Assembly: GCA_030159075.1 (NCBI GenBank)
Contig: BROG01000139.1
Span: 387,501 to 451,500, forward strand
Direction: 5' to 3'
Source: Atrina japonica
Taxonomy: Eukaryota; Mollusca; Bivalvia; Pterioida; Pinnidae
DNA: 64,000 bases
Below are positions 22,457 through 33,546 of the stretch, piece by piece (positions within the stretch are counted from its first letter, which is position 1; each line of letters begins with the position of its first letter). The position numbers and the translations under genes were made by a program. The notes beneath the pieces were generated by a model, which did no database searches, was not told where the DNA came from, and saw only the letters and a list, made by a program, of their open reading frames with translations.

Positions 22457-22637
22457 CAGAGGAACCTGTCTTCAGAGGCTACTGTCACAAAAGACCACCT
22501 GTCTTTTATGACCACAATTTGAAAACTACTTCATTGTCAAATATCTTTGTAAATAAAACCTCTTTTGAGGGAGCACCTGTCTTGAGAGACCACATTTCAG
22601 TGGCAGAAAGGGTGGTCTCTCAAGACAGGTTCCACTG
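22457..22637 (-). mobile_element. CAGT-end MITE family B, copy 1
   Basis: CAGAGGAACCTGTCTTCAGAG to TCTCTCAAGACAGGTTCCACTG, TA both sides. Internal ACCACCTGTCTTTTATGACC and TAAAACCTCTTTTGAGGGAG. Family B is the AAGACAGGT version of the CAGT-end group. A family A copy starts only 19 bp downstream. Confidence 0.85.
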
Positions 22638-22655
22638 TACTCCTCCACTATGATA

Positions 22656-22838
22656 CAGTAAAACCTGCTATAGTGCCCACCTCTATATAAGGATTACCTG
22701 TTTATAAAGACCAGTTTTTTTTTTCAAGTCCCTTGACTGCATACTTCAACTAAATTGAACCTGTGTATAAGGGTCATCTGCACTTAAAGGTCAATATTTT
22801 CTGGTCCCTTGGGTGGCCCCAATATACAGGTTTTATTG
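22656..22838 (+). mobile_element. CAGT-end MITE family A, copy
   Basis: CAGTAAAACCTGCTATAGTG to CAGGTTTTATTG, flanked by TA at 22654-22655 and 22839-22840. 183 bp, with a T-run expansion. Confidence 0.88.
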
Positions 22839-22922
22839 TATATCACTGACAAAATCACTTCATCTAGTTAAGATGCAAACCTACACCCAATATGGTGAAC
22901 CAAACTAGAAAGGAAATTGAAA

Positions 22923-23145
22923 TTTGAATAGTGTTTTTCGTCACACTTAACAATTATTCAGTTATATGGTGGCGGTCAGATTTTAATGGTGGAGGAGATG
23001 ACCCAGTTACAATTGTACCCAGTAAGAGACCGCCGACCTTCTGCAAGTAAACTGGCAAACTTTCTCACAAAAATCAGCTTAGGTTCCAGCAGGGGTCGAA
23101 CCTGTGCTGACCAGAAGTGAGAGACTTCATGGTTCAAAGCGTGGT
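22923..23145 (-). mobile_element. tRNA-headed SINE (group 2), near full length
   Basis: Tail to head on the plus strand: GTTTTTCGTCACACTTAAC, ATATGGTGGCGG, AATGGTGGAGGAGATGAC, AAGTAAACTGGCAAAC, AATCAGCTTAGGTTCCAGC, then GGGGTCGAACCTGTGCTGAC (B-box region reversed), AGAAGTGAGAGACTTCATGG and TTCAAAGCGTGGTC. Confidence 0.85.
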
Positions 23146-23149
23146 CACG

Positions 23150-23450
23150 GAGGCGCTAGGAAATGGATACATGTATGGCCTGGAAAAATAAAAACACCAA
23201 AGAGTTATAACTCTGGAGGTTGGGGCAGGTGTGCAATTATACTTAAGATTTATATCTGTATCAAATATGGGGAGCAAAGGTGAAGAAATGACTTAGATAA
23301 GTCTGGACAAATAAAATCAACAAAGGGGAATAACTCTAAAAAATAAGGATGGTGGCAGTGCACTCAAGTCTACTTAAGATGTATACCTGCACCAAGTATG
23401 GGGAGCCTAGTTGAAGAAATGAGGAAAAACCTGAGCTTGGCAGTAAAATT
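23150..23450 (+). repeat. About 130-bp tandem duplication
   Basis: TGGACAAATAAAATCAACAA/TGGAAAAATAAAAACACCAA, ATAACTCT, ACTTAAGATTTATAT/ACTTAAGATGTATAC and AAATATGGGGAGC/AAGTATGGGGAGC each occur twice in order. Part of a larger dispersed repeat is likely. Confidence 0.6.
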
Positions 23451-23662
23451 TAACTATGGCCCACAATCAGGCTTCAATACGCCATGGTGATCCTTGCATA
23501 ACGATCCATCTATGGTGATTTGAAAGTCATGTAACAGAATTCACCTAAAATTGAATTCTTTCTGGGTATCTTTAATATAAAGCAACATAAAGGGGGGGGG
23601 GGCATAAAAATGGACAATGATTTAATAACACTTCTATTTTTTGGGCTTGCATCTGATACACT

Positions 23663-23973
23663 ACAGTATAGTGTATGCCTGAAAATGTTTACTCCTGTTT
23701 AATCCATTTATCCCTAAAGACCCGTTTGGACTGGTCTAAATCATTGATTTACAGAATAGTCCATTATTTTCTAGGAGTCATTAACTTTTGCCATTTTCAT
23801 CCTAAGGTGAAATTGCAAATTTAAAATGGAAGCAAAATTTTCAAAGCTAAATAATTGAAAAACGAACAAACATGCCAGCCATGAGACTATAGTGATTTAC
23901 GTCAAATTAAAGATGGAGTAAACACGCCCATTTATCTTTACCCAAGGGCGAAAAATTTTGGAGATATACAGTA
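23663..23973 (+). repeat. Dispersed element with CTGGAAATTTTC ends, copy 3, host of a mini-MITE
   Basis: ACAGTATAGTGTATGCCTGA... to GCGAAAAATTTTGGAGATAT + ACAGTAT; interior AAATTTAAAATGGAAGC and CATGAGACTATAG match 464-698. Interrupted at 23703-23780. Confidence 0.6.
23703..23780 (+). mobile_element. TTAA mini-MITE, nested copy (78 bp)
   Basis: TTAA at 23699-23702 and 23781-23784. Removing the insert and one TTAA restores the host word CCTGTTTAA + TTTT-like sequence seen at 493. Interior AAGACCCGTTTGGACTGGTC and GATTTACAGAATAGTCC. Confidence 0.82.
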
Positions 23974-24486
23974 TCATTTATCCATCGTAAATAGATTGTG
24001 AAACATATGTAGCAACAAATTTGTCAAATTGATAAAACATATGCAAAATATCTCATTCGTTTCAACTATTTGGGCAAAATTACAGAAAATTGTATAATAA
24101 ATAAAACCCAAAACTGAGGACTGCGACTTTTCCGTGCCAAATTTCTGCATTTAATAACCATGATACACGCAACTATTACAGTTAATTTACACAACTGAAA
24201 ATGCGCTGTTATCATAAAGTATTTCAACAAATAAAATGTGTTCTGAACAATTTAAACAATTAATTCCTATGGGACGTATTTCAGTTCATAACATGCAATA
24301 TCTATGTCCAGTTCTTTTTTGTCGGCGTGCAAGAAAATAAAAGAGTTGGAACAATTATTGTCATTCGGGCATTCCGCTGCAAGATGTGTTCTAAATTAGA
24401 ATAAAATAAGCATGTGGTTTATTCTGATTAAATGAAGACAAATTTAACATTTGTTCTGCACCAAAAGTATAATCTTATTGTTCGAA

Positions 24487-24738
24487 TTTGAAAAGTGTTT
24501 TATGCCACAGTCAACAATCTTTCAGTTATATGGTGGCAGCCAGTTTTTATTGGTGGAGGAATGAACCCGGTTACAATGTACCCTGGAAGATACCGCTGAC
24601 CTTCTGCAAGTAAACAGGCAAACTGTCTGACAAAAAACAGCTTAGGTTAATTCAAGTGGGACTCATACCTGCTCTGACCAGAAGTGAGAGACTTCTTGGT
24701 TCAAAGTGTGATCCTCTAACCACTCAGCCATGGAGAAC
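24487..24738 (-). mobile_element. tRNA-headed SINE (group 2), full-length copy
   Basis: AAAAGTGTTTTATGCCACAG, ATATGGTGGCAGCCAG, AATGAACCCGGTTACAATG, AAGTAAACAGGCAAACTG, CAGCTTAGGTT, then the head: CTCTGACCAGAAGTGAGAGA, TTGGTTCAAAGTGTGATCC and TCTAACCACTCAGCC. Confidence 0.85.
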
Positions 24739-25202
24739 CCCTGTAATCTTACAAGTGAGTTTGTATAAGACATTCAAAACTAAAAAAGTTGGCTGCAAAA
24801 ACCCATCAAGGTCATCTACATATAGAAGACACACAATCCATAGGTGGCTGGGATATACAGTTAATTCTCGAATTAATGCCACTCAAATCATCACTATTTT
24901 CGCAATAATTTTTTCAGGAACATTTTTCCTGCTATATAAAATTCTCTTTATAACGCCAAATTTATTTTCACCATCCACCACTCTGTCTTTTTAGAACAAA
25001 CATACACTTCAAAGTGTCAGTTATTTCGATATATCGCCACAGGTGTTCGTGGCCAATGAATCGGCTAATTGGTCAAATATAAATCACCGATGTAAAGCCA
25101 GGCAGCAGTATAGTAAGACCAGGTAATTGAAGATTTAAATAAACAAGATAATTAAGTAATCTGAACTATTGTCCTGTTTTCTGTTCATCAAAGATATATA
25201 TA

Positions 25203-25490
25203 GCCGGCCTAGCTCAGTCGGTAGCGCACTTGACTCTTGATTGTGAGGTCGTGAGTTCGAGTCCAGCCGGCGGCAGGTTGGTTTCCTGTCCTTCGGATGA
25301 GACAGTAAAAACCGAGATCCCGTGTCACAGTAGGTGTCGGCACGTTAAAGAACCCTCACTGCTCAATGGCTGTAAGTGCCGAGCATTGGCCAAAATTTGA
25401 AGCCCTTCACCGGCATTTGGTGACGTCTCCATATGAGTGAAAGATTCTTGAGTGGGATGTTGAACAACAATAAAACAAACAAACAAAAAT
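25203..25490 (+). mobile_element. tRNA-derived SINE (group 1), copy 1
   Basis: The head is tRNA-like: GCCGGCCTAGCTCAGTCGG (A box TAGCTCAGTCGG) and GAGTTCGAGTCC (B box). The core (CAGGTTGGTTTCCTGTCCTT, GTGTCGGCACGTTAAAGAAC, AAGCCCTTCACCGGCATTTG) and tail (GGGATGTTGAACAACAATAA, then AAAC repeats) are shared with 48329. Not a functional tRNA gene: the anticodon stem is poor and the sequence runs on for over 200 bp. Confidence 0.92.
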
Positions 25491-25809
25491 GATACCAATA
25501 CTCTATTTTCCCAAAGATATGGGAAATTTAATTCATGGCAAACTGAATTTACCTACGTACCATGATTTCTACATAACTAAAGGTGGCAGAATCGACTGTA
25601 TTCTACAGTACAACAGCAACCTATTAACGAGGCAATTCGGAAGAATTACAGTCGCCTACATTCTCATTGGGTGGGATGATGTATGCCATGAACTCACAAG
25701 AGGTCATACAATGTGCATACAACAATGGTGGAATAATTGTAAAAATAATGGTCGTAGGCATCTAATTTTTGTACAAAATATTCCATCTTCCTATTGTGTG
25801 AATCTGTGA
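25489..25809 (+). other. Open frame directly after a SINE, not assigned
   Basis: 106 codons (starting MIPILYFPKDMGNLIHGKLN; later RITVAYILIGWDDVCHEL) begin in the SINE tail. The start in the AAAC tail argues against a real gene. It could be relic sequence of an unrecognised element. Confidence 0.12.
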
Positions 25810-25819
25810 TGAAAATGGT

Positions 25820-26165
25820 GAGTCTATGTGAAGTAATTGCATAGGTATGACTATAACCCTACCCACCCAAAAACCCAAAACAAAAACAAAATACCCAAAA
25901 AATCCCCCAAAACAGAAGGATGGACAGACAGAAGGATGGAAAGACTGAAGAACACAATGCATACCTACAGCTGCCTGTGTAAACTTGTGAGGAATTTAGT
26001 AAAATCAATGGTCCATTTACAAAAACAAAATGATAAAAAATATAAACAGATGGATGGACAGACAGATGGATGGAGAGATGGAAAGGGACAATGCAAACCT
26101 AGAGTTGCCTGTTTAATCTTGTGAGGGACCTAGAAGAATCAGTGGTCCATTTACAATAAAAAATT
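25820..26165 (+). repeat. Two-unit repeat with GATGGACAGACA modules
   Basis: GGATGGACAGACAGAAGGAT, ACAATGCATACCTACAGCTG, AATCAATGGTCCATTTACAA, and again GGATGGACAGACAGATGGAT, ACAATGCAAACCTAGAGTTG, AATCAGTGGTCCATTTACAA. Period about 130 bp. Resembles other dispersed repeats that end in GACA/GATA words. Confidence 0.65.
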
Positions 26166-26303
26166 GTTGATTACAGTAAGGTCCTCCCACCACCTTGCAC
26201 CAAACATATATATGACAATCTATTGGTTGATTTATTTTTCTAATTCAAATACACAAAAATAACAGCCTCATTGGTCGACTGAATATGAGTTATAGATCCC
26301 CTG

Positions 26304-26884
26304 GGTCTGAAGTCACCAAATTTACTCAAAACTCAAGCTTGACCAACTTTTTATAGATTTAGATGAAAACTCACAAGGTTTATGCTGAACTGGACATTTT
26401 TGTATAAATTTACATGTAATGACGAAAATTATCGTTCCTTTGAATAAAACTTCGGAGAATATATGAAAATAGTTTGAGTACATACTGGGTACTCAAATTT
26501 TGAGTATCATACAGACGATTTTTTTTTTTTTTTTTTTTATATAGGAAATCCATAAATTTGACCCATTGTATTGAATGTGAATAAAAATAGATAATACTGT
26601 GTAAGGGAAAATTTTTGTGAGATGCAAATTTAGTGTTTTGTCCTAAAAATATGGTACATAATCTTAGCGAGAGGTTATTTTAGCGATTTTATAACTGAAA
26701 AACATAACTCTTACCTATAAATGAGGAATAAATTGCTAGCGATATTCAATTTCAGCTATCTCAACAACCTAACGCTAAAAATGCCAAATATTGAATCCTG
26801 ACTAAAATTTCTGCTTATACAGTAATTTGTTTTCCATTCAGTTACATCCAGAAGATTTATTGAGCAATTTGGTGACTTTGGGCC
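26304..26884 (+). mobile_element. GGTCC-end element (AAGTCACCAAATTTACTCA ends), long copy
   Basis: Left GGTCTGAAGTCACCAAATTT and right AAATTTGG-like TTTGGTGACTTTGGGCC are inverted. The interior follows 54182-54583 (TACTCAAATTTTGAGTA). A T18 run lies at about 26520. Internal divergence is high; the right half includes sequence absent from the shorter copy. Confidence 0.6.
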
Positions 26885-26899
26885 CCAATACAATGGGTC

Positions 26900-28280
26900 A
26901 TAAAATTCACATATTTTTGTTGTCCCCTACCAAATTCGCTGAGCCATTTTTGAAATTAGCTTTGGAATAATCAAAAGTCTTTGCTATTTGATAAACTTAC
27001 AAGATTGCATTAATCTCATTTTCATTGGTCCAAAATGACACATCTACAAGGTCATTCACATGTGACCCTATAGCAGATTACATTATATCTTGTACACCAC
27101 ATATCAGAAAACAGGCACGATTAGAGATTGGTTTTAATTAGATTGAGTGTAAACCAATTCAAAATTGTTACTTGAACCTCCCCTCCCTAATCCCCCCAAA
27201 AAACACAACAACATTCTGTCTGCTATAGTAGACATGTTTACAATGTATTTAAATATTCAAGATTTTAAAAAAAAATCCCATCTTTCAGTTTAACTGTTGT
27301 TTTTCTATGTTGAAAACCTACTGTAATACATAATCTATTTTATAATCATATTTCACATCTCAAAAAGAAATTTCCCGAAAAACTGACAAATGTCACAAAA
27401 ACATAATAGGCTTGAGTGACGTCTCTTCTACACTTATGTATCCATAGAAATAAGTTTTATCTTATCACTATTTTCTGTGTCTCAACACCTGATGGAAACT
27501 GATGAGATTCTACTTAAGAGCAATGTAACTTGTCATTAACAACACGTAACAAATACCTCCGATATCTAACAATATTTCACGCACATAAACTCAACGGAGC
27601 CTGAAATATCTCTTGTCATCGGCGGCATATTTAGGTCTTATCCTTTCCATCAAAATGATTACAAATACATCGTCAATAATTTCTTCTCATGATTGAAGAT
27701 GAATAACTTTTGGCATTTTAACATTTTTACAGGCAACATGTAAGAGTTATCTCCCTTCATATCAAGAGGGATGGAATATTTCAGTATGAGTTTATCGATG
27801 AAGAATTTATTACAAATATTTCATGACCTTCAATGTCCTGATAAATAATTTCAAGTAACTTATCTTACTCTTCTCTAGTGATATGAATGTGTCATTAAAA
27901 CAACATCAGACAGAATATGTTGGGCGTCAATTAAACACTTATGTCCTGGATAGGAGAGAGATCATATAATACTAGCTATACATTTATGAGATAAACATTC
28001 TGTGCAATATGAATAGATAAAATCATGCAGACAATTTTTTAAAAACCAGTTTTTTTCCTCTGACTCACAAGATTTGAATTCTACGCATATTTACTTAAAA
28101 TCAGATATTAAAAAAATATACATGTACATGTATTTATATTTCATGTGTTGAATATCTGGTATTCCCTGTGCTATTGATTTGAAAGTCAGTATAAGTACGA
28201 CATACAAAAAACTGAAAAAAAAAAAAAAAAAAAATTCCTTCACTAATGAAGAAATGTAGAAATACAAACAGAATATAAAC
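26900..28280. other. Spacer without recognised feature
   Basis: AT-rich, with a poly(A) run at 28218-28233. No exon, tandem array or element shared with the rest of the window was seen. Confidence 0.45.
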
Positions 28281-28284
28281 TCTT

Positions 28285-28700
28285 GGCTGGACGTCACCAA
28301 ATTTGGGCAAGACCGACTTTTAACTTATTCCTAATGATTCTAAGAAGAAAACATATTTTAAATATGTTGCATACAATGGATCCTGTCTTGAGAGACCATG
28401 ACCCAATCTGCCACTCAAGCGTGATCTCTCCAGACAGGTGGCCCCTTAAAAAAGGTTTTATCTAAAGGATTATTTGAATGGGCCTCAGAATGTGGCCTCA
28501 TAAGACAGATGGTCTCTTATAAGAGTGATCTTTCAAGACAGGTTTCACTGTATTATGAAACTCATTGTCCATCTGAAGAAAAATTCAGAAATAACTCAAA
28601 ATAGTTTGCTTTCATACTCAGTACCACATACAAGGAATTTTTCATTTTTTATGGGAAAATCATAAATTTGACTTACAATAAAAGGAAGTGTCCTCTCATT
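28285..28700 (+). mobile_element. GGTCC-end element, old copy broken by a family B MITE
   Basis: GACGTCACCAAATTTGGGC and AAGACCGACTTTTAAC at the left, then after the insert CATTGTCCATCTGAAG, AATTCAGAAATAACTC, ATACTCAGTACC and AAAATCATAAATTTGAC, follow the order of 26304 and 54182. The right terminus is not found. Confidence 0.45.
28374..28550 (+). mobile_element. CAGT-end MITE family B, copy nested in the GGTCC-end element
   Basis: CAATGGATCCTGTCTTGAGAG to CTTTCAAGACAGGTTTCACTG, 177 bp, TA at 28372-28373 and 28551-28552. Confidence 0.82.
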
Positions 28701-29138
28701 AACAAAATCTAGAAGTAATGTAAGCAACTATATAAGTCAAAATAATAGTAAAATCAAAGGACTGAATGTCCTGAAAGGCAAGTCCCTTGTAAAATCTGAA
28801 TTGGTGAACTTATACAAGATTATATATCAGGATGCAAATCAATGGTGAAAACATTCTAAGTTGGTATCATAGACATACATGTATATACATAACATTGTCA
28901 CATATACATGTACATGTATGTTTCTGCTGGCATGTTACATGTACAAAAATTAAATCATTCAAAGGTACCAGTGTACTTAGGCCTACTCTGATATTTCATA
29001 GATTTGTTGAGACACAAACTATTCTGAATTAATTCATATATTACCAGGGTTCTACAATGCTAAAAAAATTCACTCTTCATTTGGCTAGCCAGCCAGAAAC
29101 TTTTACTCACCATCATATATATATATATATATATATCA

Positions 29139-29207
29139 CAAATATCACTACAACATTGAACATTAACTATGGACCTTGGATCAGAAATGATACTATTCTG
29201 TGAAAAA
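29139..29207 (+). repeat. 69-bp direct repeat, copy 1
   Basis: CACAAATATCACTACAACAT through TTGGATCAGAAATGATACTA to TTCTGTGAAAA is repeated almost exactly at 29502-29570. With the inverted SINE pair it forms a local segmental rearrangement. Confidence 0.85.
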
Positions 29208-29240
29208 AAGTCATACAAACAGCACAAATACAGAAATAAC

Positions 29241-29352
29241 AAGGCACCTATAAACACACCATGCCCCGGCTGGGGTTCGAACTCTCGACCTACGGCACCA
29301 TTCGCCTGGCCCTCATGCACGACGTCCTAACCACTGCGCCATCTACGCATTC
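29241..29352 (-). mobile_element. tRNA-like SINE (group 4), inverted partner 1
   Basis: Minus strand: GAATGCGTAGATGGCGCAGT, GGTTAGGACGTCGTGCATGA, GGTGCCGTAGGTCGAGAGTT, CGAACCCCAGCCGGGGCATG, ending AGGTGCCTT. GCGCAGTGGTTAGGACG is A-box-like and AGTTCGAACCCC B-box-like. Inverted copy at 29628. Confidence 0.8.
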
Positions 29353-29501
29353 ATAAAATGAATGTTTCGATGACTGTGAGTAGAATTCCGAACATGAGAA
29401 CTCGGTCGTAGAGAAAGGTGAAAGGTATTTAATCCAAATGTTAACGACAATGGATCGATTAAACGATGCATGTAGTGTAGAGAAGTACAAGTATATATAA
29501 A

Positions 29502-29570
29502 GCACAAATATCACTACAACATTGAACATTAACTATGGACCTTGGATCAGAAATGATACTATTCTGTGAA
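29502..29570 (+). repeat. 69-bp direct repeat, copy 2
   Basis: Second copy of 29139-29207, followed by ATAAATCATACAAACA versus AAAAGTCATACAAACA at the first. Confidence 0.85.
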
Positions 29571-29627
29571 AATAAATCATACAAACATTTGTATTTTTGC
29601 TGTTTGTCATCGAAATATTAATTTTGT

Positions 29628-29740
29628 GAATGCGTAGATGGCGCAGTGGTTAGGACGTTGTGCATGAGGGCCAGGCGATTGGTGCTGTAGGTTGAGAGTT
29701 CGAACCCCAGCCGGGGCATGGTGTGTTTATAGGTGCCTTG
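29628..29740 (+). mobile_element. tRNA-like SINE (group 4), inverted partner 2
   Basis: GAATGCGTAGATGGCGCAGT, GGTTAGGACGTTGTGCATGA, GGTTGAGAGTTCGAACCCCA, GGGGCATGGTGTGTTTATAG. About 113 bp, more than 90 percent like the inverted partner by eye. The two arms could form a long hairpin in RNA. Confidence 0.85.
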
Positions 29741-30040
29741 TTATATATATATATATTGTATGTGTGTGTGTGTACTTGTTAAAAAAAGATTCTGCTGGAT
29801 GAAATGAAATAAAACTTATTAATTATTTTAAGATGACATGACTTTTTATTATTTCAATCCATTTTAAAAAATGTTATTGATTGTTGACCTTTTTGTGCAT
29901 TTTTTTAATAAATCCGTGAGTGTTTATATGCCTATATTTTTCATATTTGTTGCTCTAATATTGAGGCACACTTAAACTCCGTTTTTAAATCTATAACACT
30001 TTGTTTTCGACAGAATTTACAAAACAGTTTCTGCCCACAA

Positions 30041-30186
30041 GAATTTGAAATTTTATCTGTAAGTTAAAATTGAGAGTCAAACATCCGATCTTCAGACAAA
30101 TACCTATAAAATTCTTTATAAGGTTTTTGTGCGAAAATCGGGTGTTTGACTCTCGATTTTAATTTACAGATAAAATTTTCAATTCC
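30041..30186. mobile_element. Foldback element with 49-bp arms
   Basis: Left arm GAATTTGAAATTTTATCTGT...AGAGTCAAACATCCGAT (30041-30089) and right arm, reversed, GGAATTGAAAATTTTATCTG...AGAGTCAAACACCCGAT (30137-30186) differ at about five positions around a 47-bp loop. No second copy here and no coding capacity. Confidence 0.75.
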
Positions 30187-30385
30187 GACTGTGCCTGTGA
30201 TCTGCCCGCCCTCCTCGTCGAACACTAGCCATAACTCAGTTCCAGTATTCCTGTAACACTAACTACGTTTATATTTGCTAGTGTGCAATGAAGAGGTAGA
30301 TGCTTCTGTTGAAAGCGACACTGAAAAGAAAATGTCATCGTGTTCTGTTTGGAAAGTGTCAAGTCGAAAACATGACAGCATACAA

Positions 30386-30492
30386 CTAACCCGAATAATT
30401 CAGTCGTTATATTCCATTCACTACGATCACTGCATTAACCTTGTAGTATGGAGAGAATTGGAAACGGAGCAGGCTTGAATTATTCGAGTTAG
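30386..30492. repeat. Inverted repeat with 17-bp arms
   Basis: CTAACCCGAATAATTCA at the left and TGAATTATTCGAGTTAG at the right, one mismatch. It lies in a 67-codon plus-strand frame (30275-30478) that I do not consider a gene. A small MITE or chance. Confidence 0.5.
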
Positions 30493-30499
30493 CATACAA

Positions 30500-32270
30500 A
30501 GTGTTTTTATACAGTAATCAACGTGAGTTAGACACTCTAGTTTATCAAAACTAAATAGCCAAATTGGTTGTTGTACAGCGCATAACATCATGATTTCAAT
30601 AATGTAATTTCACACTGAAAACGGACAAACTTTTGATTTCCAGCTCAGGAAAAAACTGGTCGCAATGTGGCGACTGAATTAGAATAAACACTCAACAAAA
30701 CCTAAAATATGGTCGCATTTGCGAGTGATTTGGTCCCATTGTAGAGCGCTGAATCTGTCTGATGATAGAGTCAAGCTTTCGGCCTTAATATTTACACATG
30801 TATTATAACACTGAAAATTTGGGTATCATTTATAGTTCCCAGTTATATATAGTTCCTAGTTATAACAGGTACATGTAATTTTCGAATAATAACCTACAGG
30901 TACGTGTAGTTACTGTTTGACCTGGGAATACACAGCCTAGATCTACTAAAATCACAAATTAGTATAGGCTGTCGTATATCATGCTACATCTAGAAACCAA
31001 AACATTTATTCAAAATATAAGAAATTAGTGGATGCAGATGTTTGTATATGCATCAGTAGAAATTTATTCATTTTACGATATGTTTACATTACAAAAGAGC
31101 AGACATACAGAATCGGACCTAGATTTACACATACATCTATCACGACTTTCAACATCTTTAAAAAATGTTGCATTGTTCAGTTCCCTTTACTTCCTAATTT
31201 TTATAAACAGCAATACATTCATTCAGCAAACTTAAAATAACATCATTATTTGGTACGTAAAAACAGAATAATAAATGTAGATTGATGTCTCAAATACACA
31301 TTGGGTTAAAACATTTAAACATTGGGTCGAACTGATTAAAGGTTGAAACACTATCGGTGTTAAAACATTGACAAAAACTACCTGGCTAGATTTCAAAACT
31401 CTGTTACTGTAAGGAACCATGCCATCACTAGCTGCATTGAAGTCTGTGCTATCTGACCAGAACCACAATCGAGTAACAGGGCGAACAAACAGAATTTACA
31501 GCACACTAGGGCAGGAATGCATGCTACTTGTTGTCAGACATGAAAGGTTTAATAGAGAGTTTGTCTATGAACACTTCGGCAAGTAAGCTTGAAAACCTAA
31601 ATAATTTACCAGTTATGTGTTTAACTAAAGAAAAAATTCACGTGGTATGAATAAAAAGGAATCGATGACCAATGTAAGTTTCTAAAAAAGCCCGAAATAT
31701 AATGCATATCAATGTCAAAATCGGTTAAGCTGAACTGAGGGAATTCCCCTTTTCGACAGTTTGTCCTATGTCACGTGACTATAAAAATAATTCATCACAG
31801 CATTTTCGACTGTCTTCATTGTTCACTTAAGTTTCATTGTGTTTTCAAATTAAAAGAATGGCATCCTCATTCAGGAATAATAATGTGAGAGTATGCGAAA
31901 GAAACAAGATTCAAATTAAACACAAAGAAGTGTTTTAGTGGTTGATTCTCAGGTAACTACTTTCTACAGCATAATTTAAAGTAGTTAGGCCAATCATATG
32001 GCATTTTGATTTTTGTACGATAAAGCTCGCGGATGCTCAACTGAGTACACGTAAAAAACCTGAGGAGTTTTTAGCCTGTCATAGCAATAAGGCCTCGCGT
32101 TAAAAAGATCTGGGCCCGGCACCATAAAACTTGAGAATTTACTCAAGTCTGATATTATTCTCAATTTGGCCTGCTCAGTCAATAAGATTTCAGGATTAAC
32201 CGAAGTTGAGTAAAATTGTTATATTTTTTAAGGTTCTAGACCCTGATCATGTGTTCCTGCGAAGATTTTT
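30500..32270. other. Spacer without recognised feature
   Basis: No exon with both splice sites, no tandem array, and no repeat shared within the window. Short frames at 31028-31240 are AT-rich and overlap in two frames, as expected by chance. Confidence 0.45.
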
Positions 32271-32280
32271 AGATATGTAC

Positions 32281-32691
32281 TAGGGCTGTCATTGATAGAC
32301 TCGATATCGATGTAGCGATATAAAAATTGAATTGATACGATAATCGATACATTTCTTCAGTATCGATACATTTCATAATGCATTTCACAGGATATTTTTT
32401 CTTATACAGTTTCCAAAATTTTCCATTCATTTTACTTCATGTTCTTGAACTATGTATATTACATTTTATTCTAATTGTTTAATTTGTTCACATAAACAAT
32501 ATTTTCCTTGTATTGATTGCTTTTTTTATCTTCAGATAGTCAAATACACCAGAAAACACCTAAATATTATAAAGAATCTATTTATTCTGAATGCATTTTA
32601 TAGAAGTACCAAATTATTCGATTTATCGATATATCGATACTTTTTACTTATCGATATATCGATATAGAATTTCTCATCAATGACAGCCCTA
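32281..32691. mobile_element. hAT-type MITE, 411 bp, with 8-bp target duplication
   Basis: Ends TAGGGCTGTCATTGATAGAC and TCTCATCAATGACAGCCCTA are inverted; the 8-bp word ATATGTAC flanks it exactly at 32273-32280 and 32692-32699. Eight-bp duplications and AGGG-type ends are hAT features. Subterminal CGATAT/ATATCGAT words cluster at both sides (GATATCGATGTAGCGATAT left; TATCGATATATCGATA twice right) and may bind a transposase. No transposase frame. Confidence 0.92.
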
Positions 32692-32823
32692 ATATGTACC
32701 ATTATGACAGATGATGGATAATGGGCGATGATGAAAGCTCATTTGGCTAAAAATGTTGATTTAAAAAAAAAAGATTTTTACAATGAAAGCTTTTCTGATG
32801 TCAATAATTCATGTACCACATAC

Positions 32824-32991
32824 CTCCGAGTTAATTATTGTTACATCAGCAGGCTGAAATCGGTGGTAGGTCATTTCAAACTTGGCACAATCCGGGCTTA
32901 GTGCATTAACAAAGTAAGATATATCAAGCTGCGGATTAACCTGACGGCAAATCTTCAGCAGATCCTCGAATCGTCTGTGCTGCTCATTGGC
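32824..32991 (-). CDS. F-BAR gene, exon 7 (end of F-BAR domain)
   Basis: A 168-nt exon, 56 codons, phase 0 at both ends: acceptor CGACTTGCAG, donor GTATGTGG. It begins ANEQHRRFEDLLKICRQV, passes NPQLDISYFVNALSPD, and ends with KFEMTYHRFQPADV. F-BAR domains usually close with an acidic or Pro-containing turn and a short extended segment of this sort (FCHSD and srGAP proteins have F.FQ..D/H; FES/FER have a similar I[ED]F stretch). That similarity is from memory and cannot separate the subfamilies. The next downstream exon is 25 kb away unless the candidate at 8209-8298 is used. Confidence 0.85.
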
Positions 32992-33471
32992 CTGCAAGTC
33001 GAAATATAGATATCGTAAAAAATAAAACACTTGCATGTGATTCATTGTTAGAATCCCAGCTTCACAATCAACACATACACAATTTACAAGTGTGATTTTT
33101 TTTCATGGATCATCGGTGTAGGAGTAGGGTCAAAAATATTATTTTCACTCTAACTTCCAATTTTGGTAATAACATGATGAGTTGAATATAACTACACTGG
33201 CGTGCAAGAACATAAAATAACCAAAATTAAAAGCCGTTATTTCAGCACTGGTTTTGTAGAATTTATAGTCGGTATAGATTTTTTTCACTTCATTGAGTCT
33301 CAATTTGGGATGCAATTTTCAAAACAATAAAGTGAATGATAATCTTTTTCAAAATCCAAGAACACTTTATGAAGAAATAAAATAAAAAAAAAAACAATAG
33401 AATTTTCTGAACCCCTATGTAAAAGCACCTTTTAATCCAAAATTTCCCTATGGCTGGCTACGTTTCCACAC

Positions 33472-33476
<5 letters not shown>

Positions 33477-33537
<61 letters not shown>
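33477..33537. repeat. (AC)n microsatellite
   Basis: About 30 uninterrupted AC units followed by ATATATAT. Confidence 0.95.

Positions 33538-33546
<9 letters not shown>

Noticed and set aside
25203..25280. tRNA gene (A and B box present)
   Set aside because: The tRNA-like part continues into a shared 200-bp core and AAAC tail, as in the copy with a target duplication at 48329; it is a SINE head.
29060..29529. Minus-strand frames across the SINE pair
   Set aside because: Cover SINE and duplicated non-coding segments.
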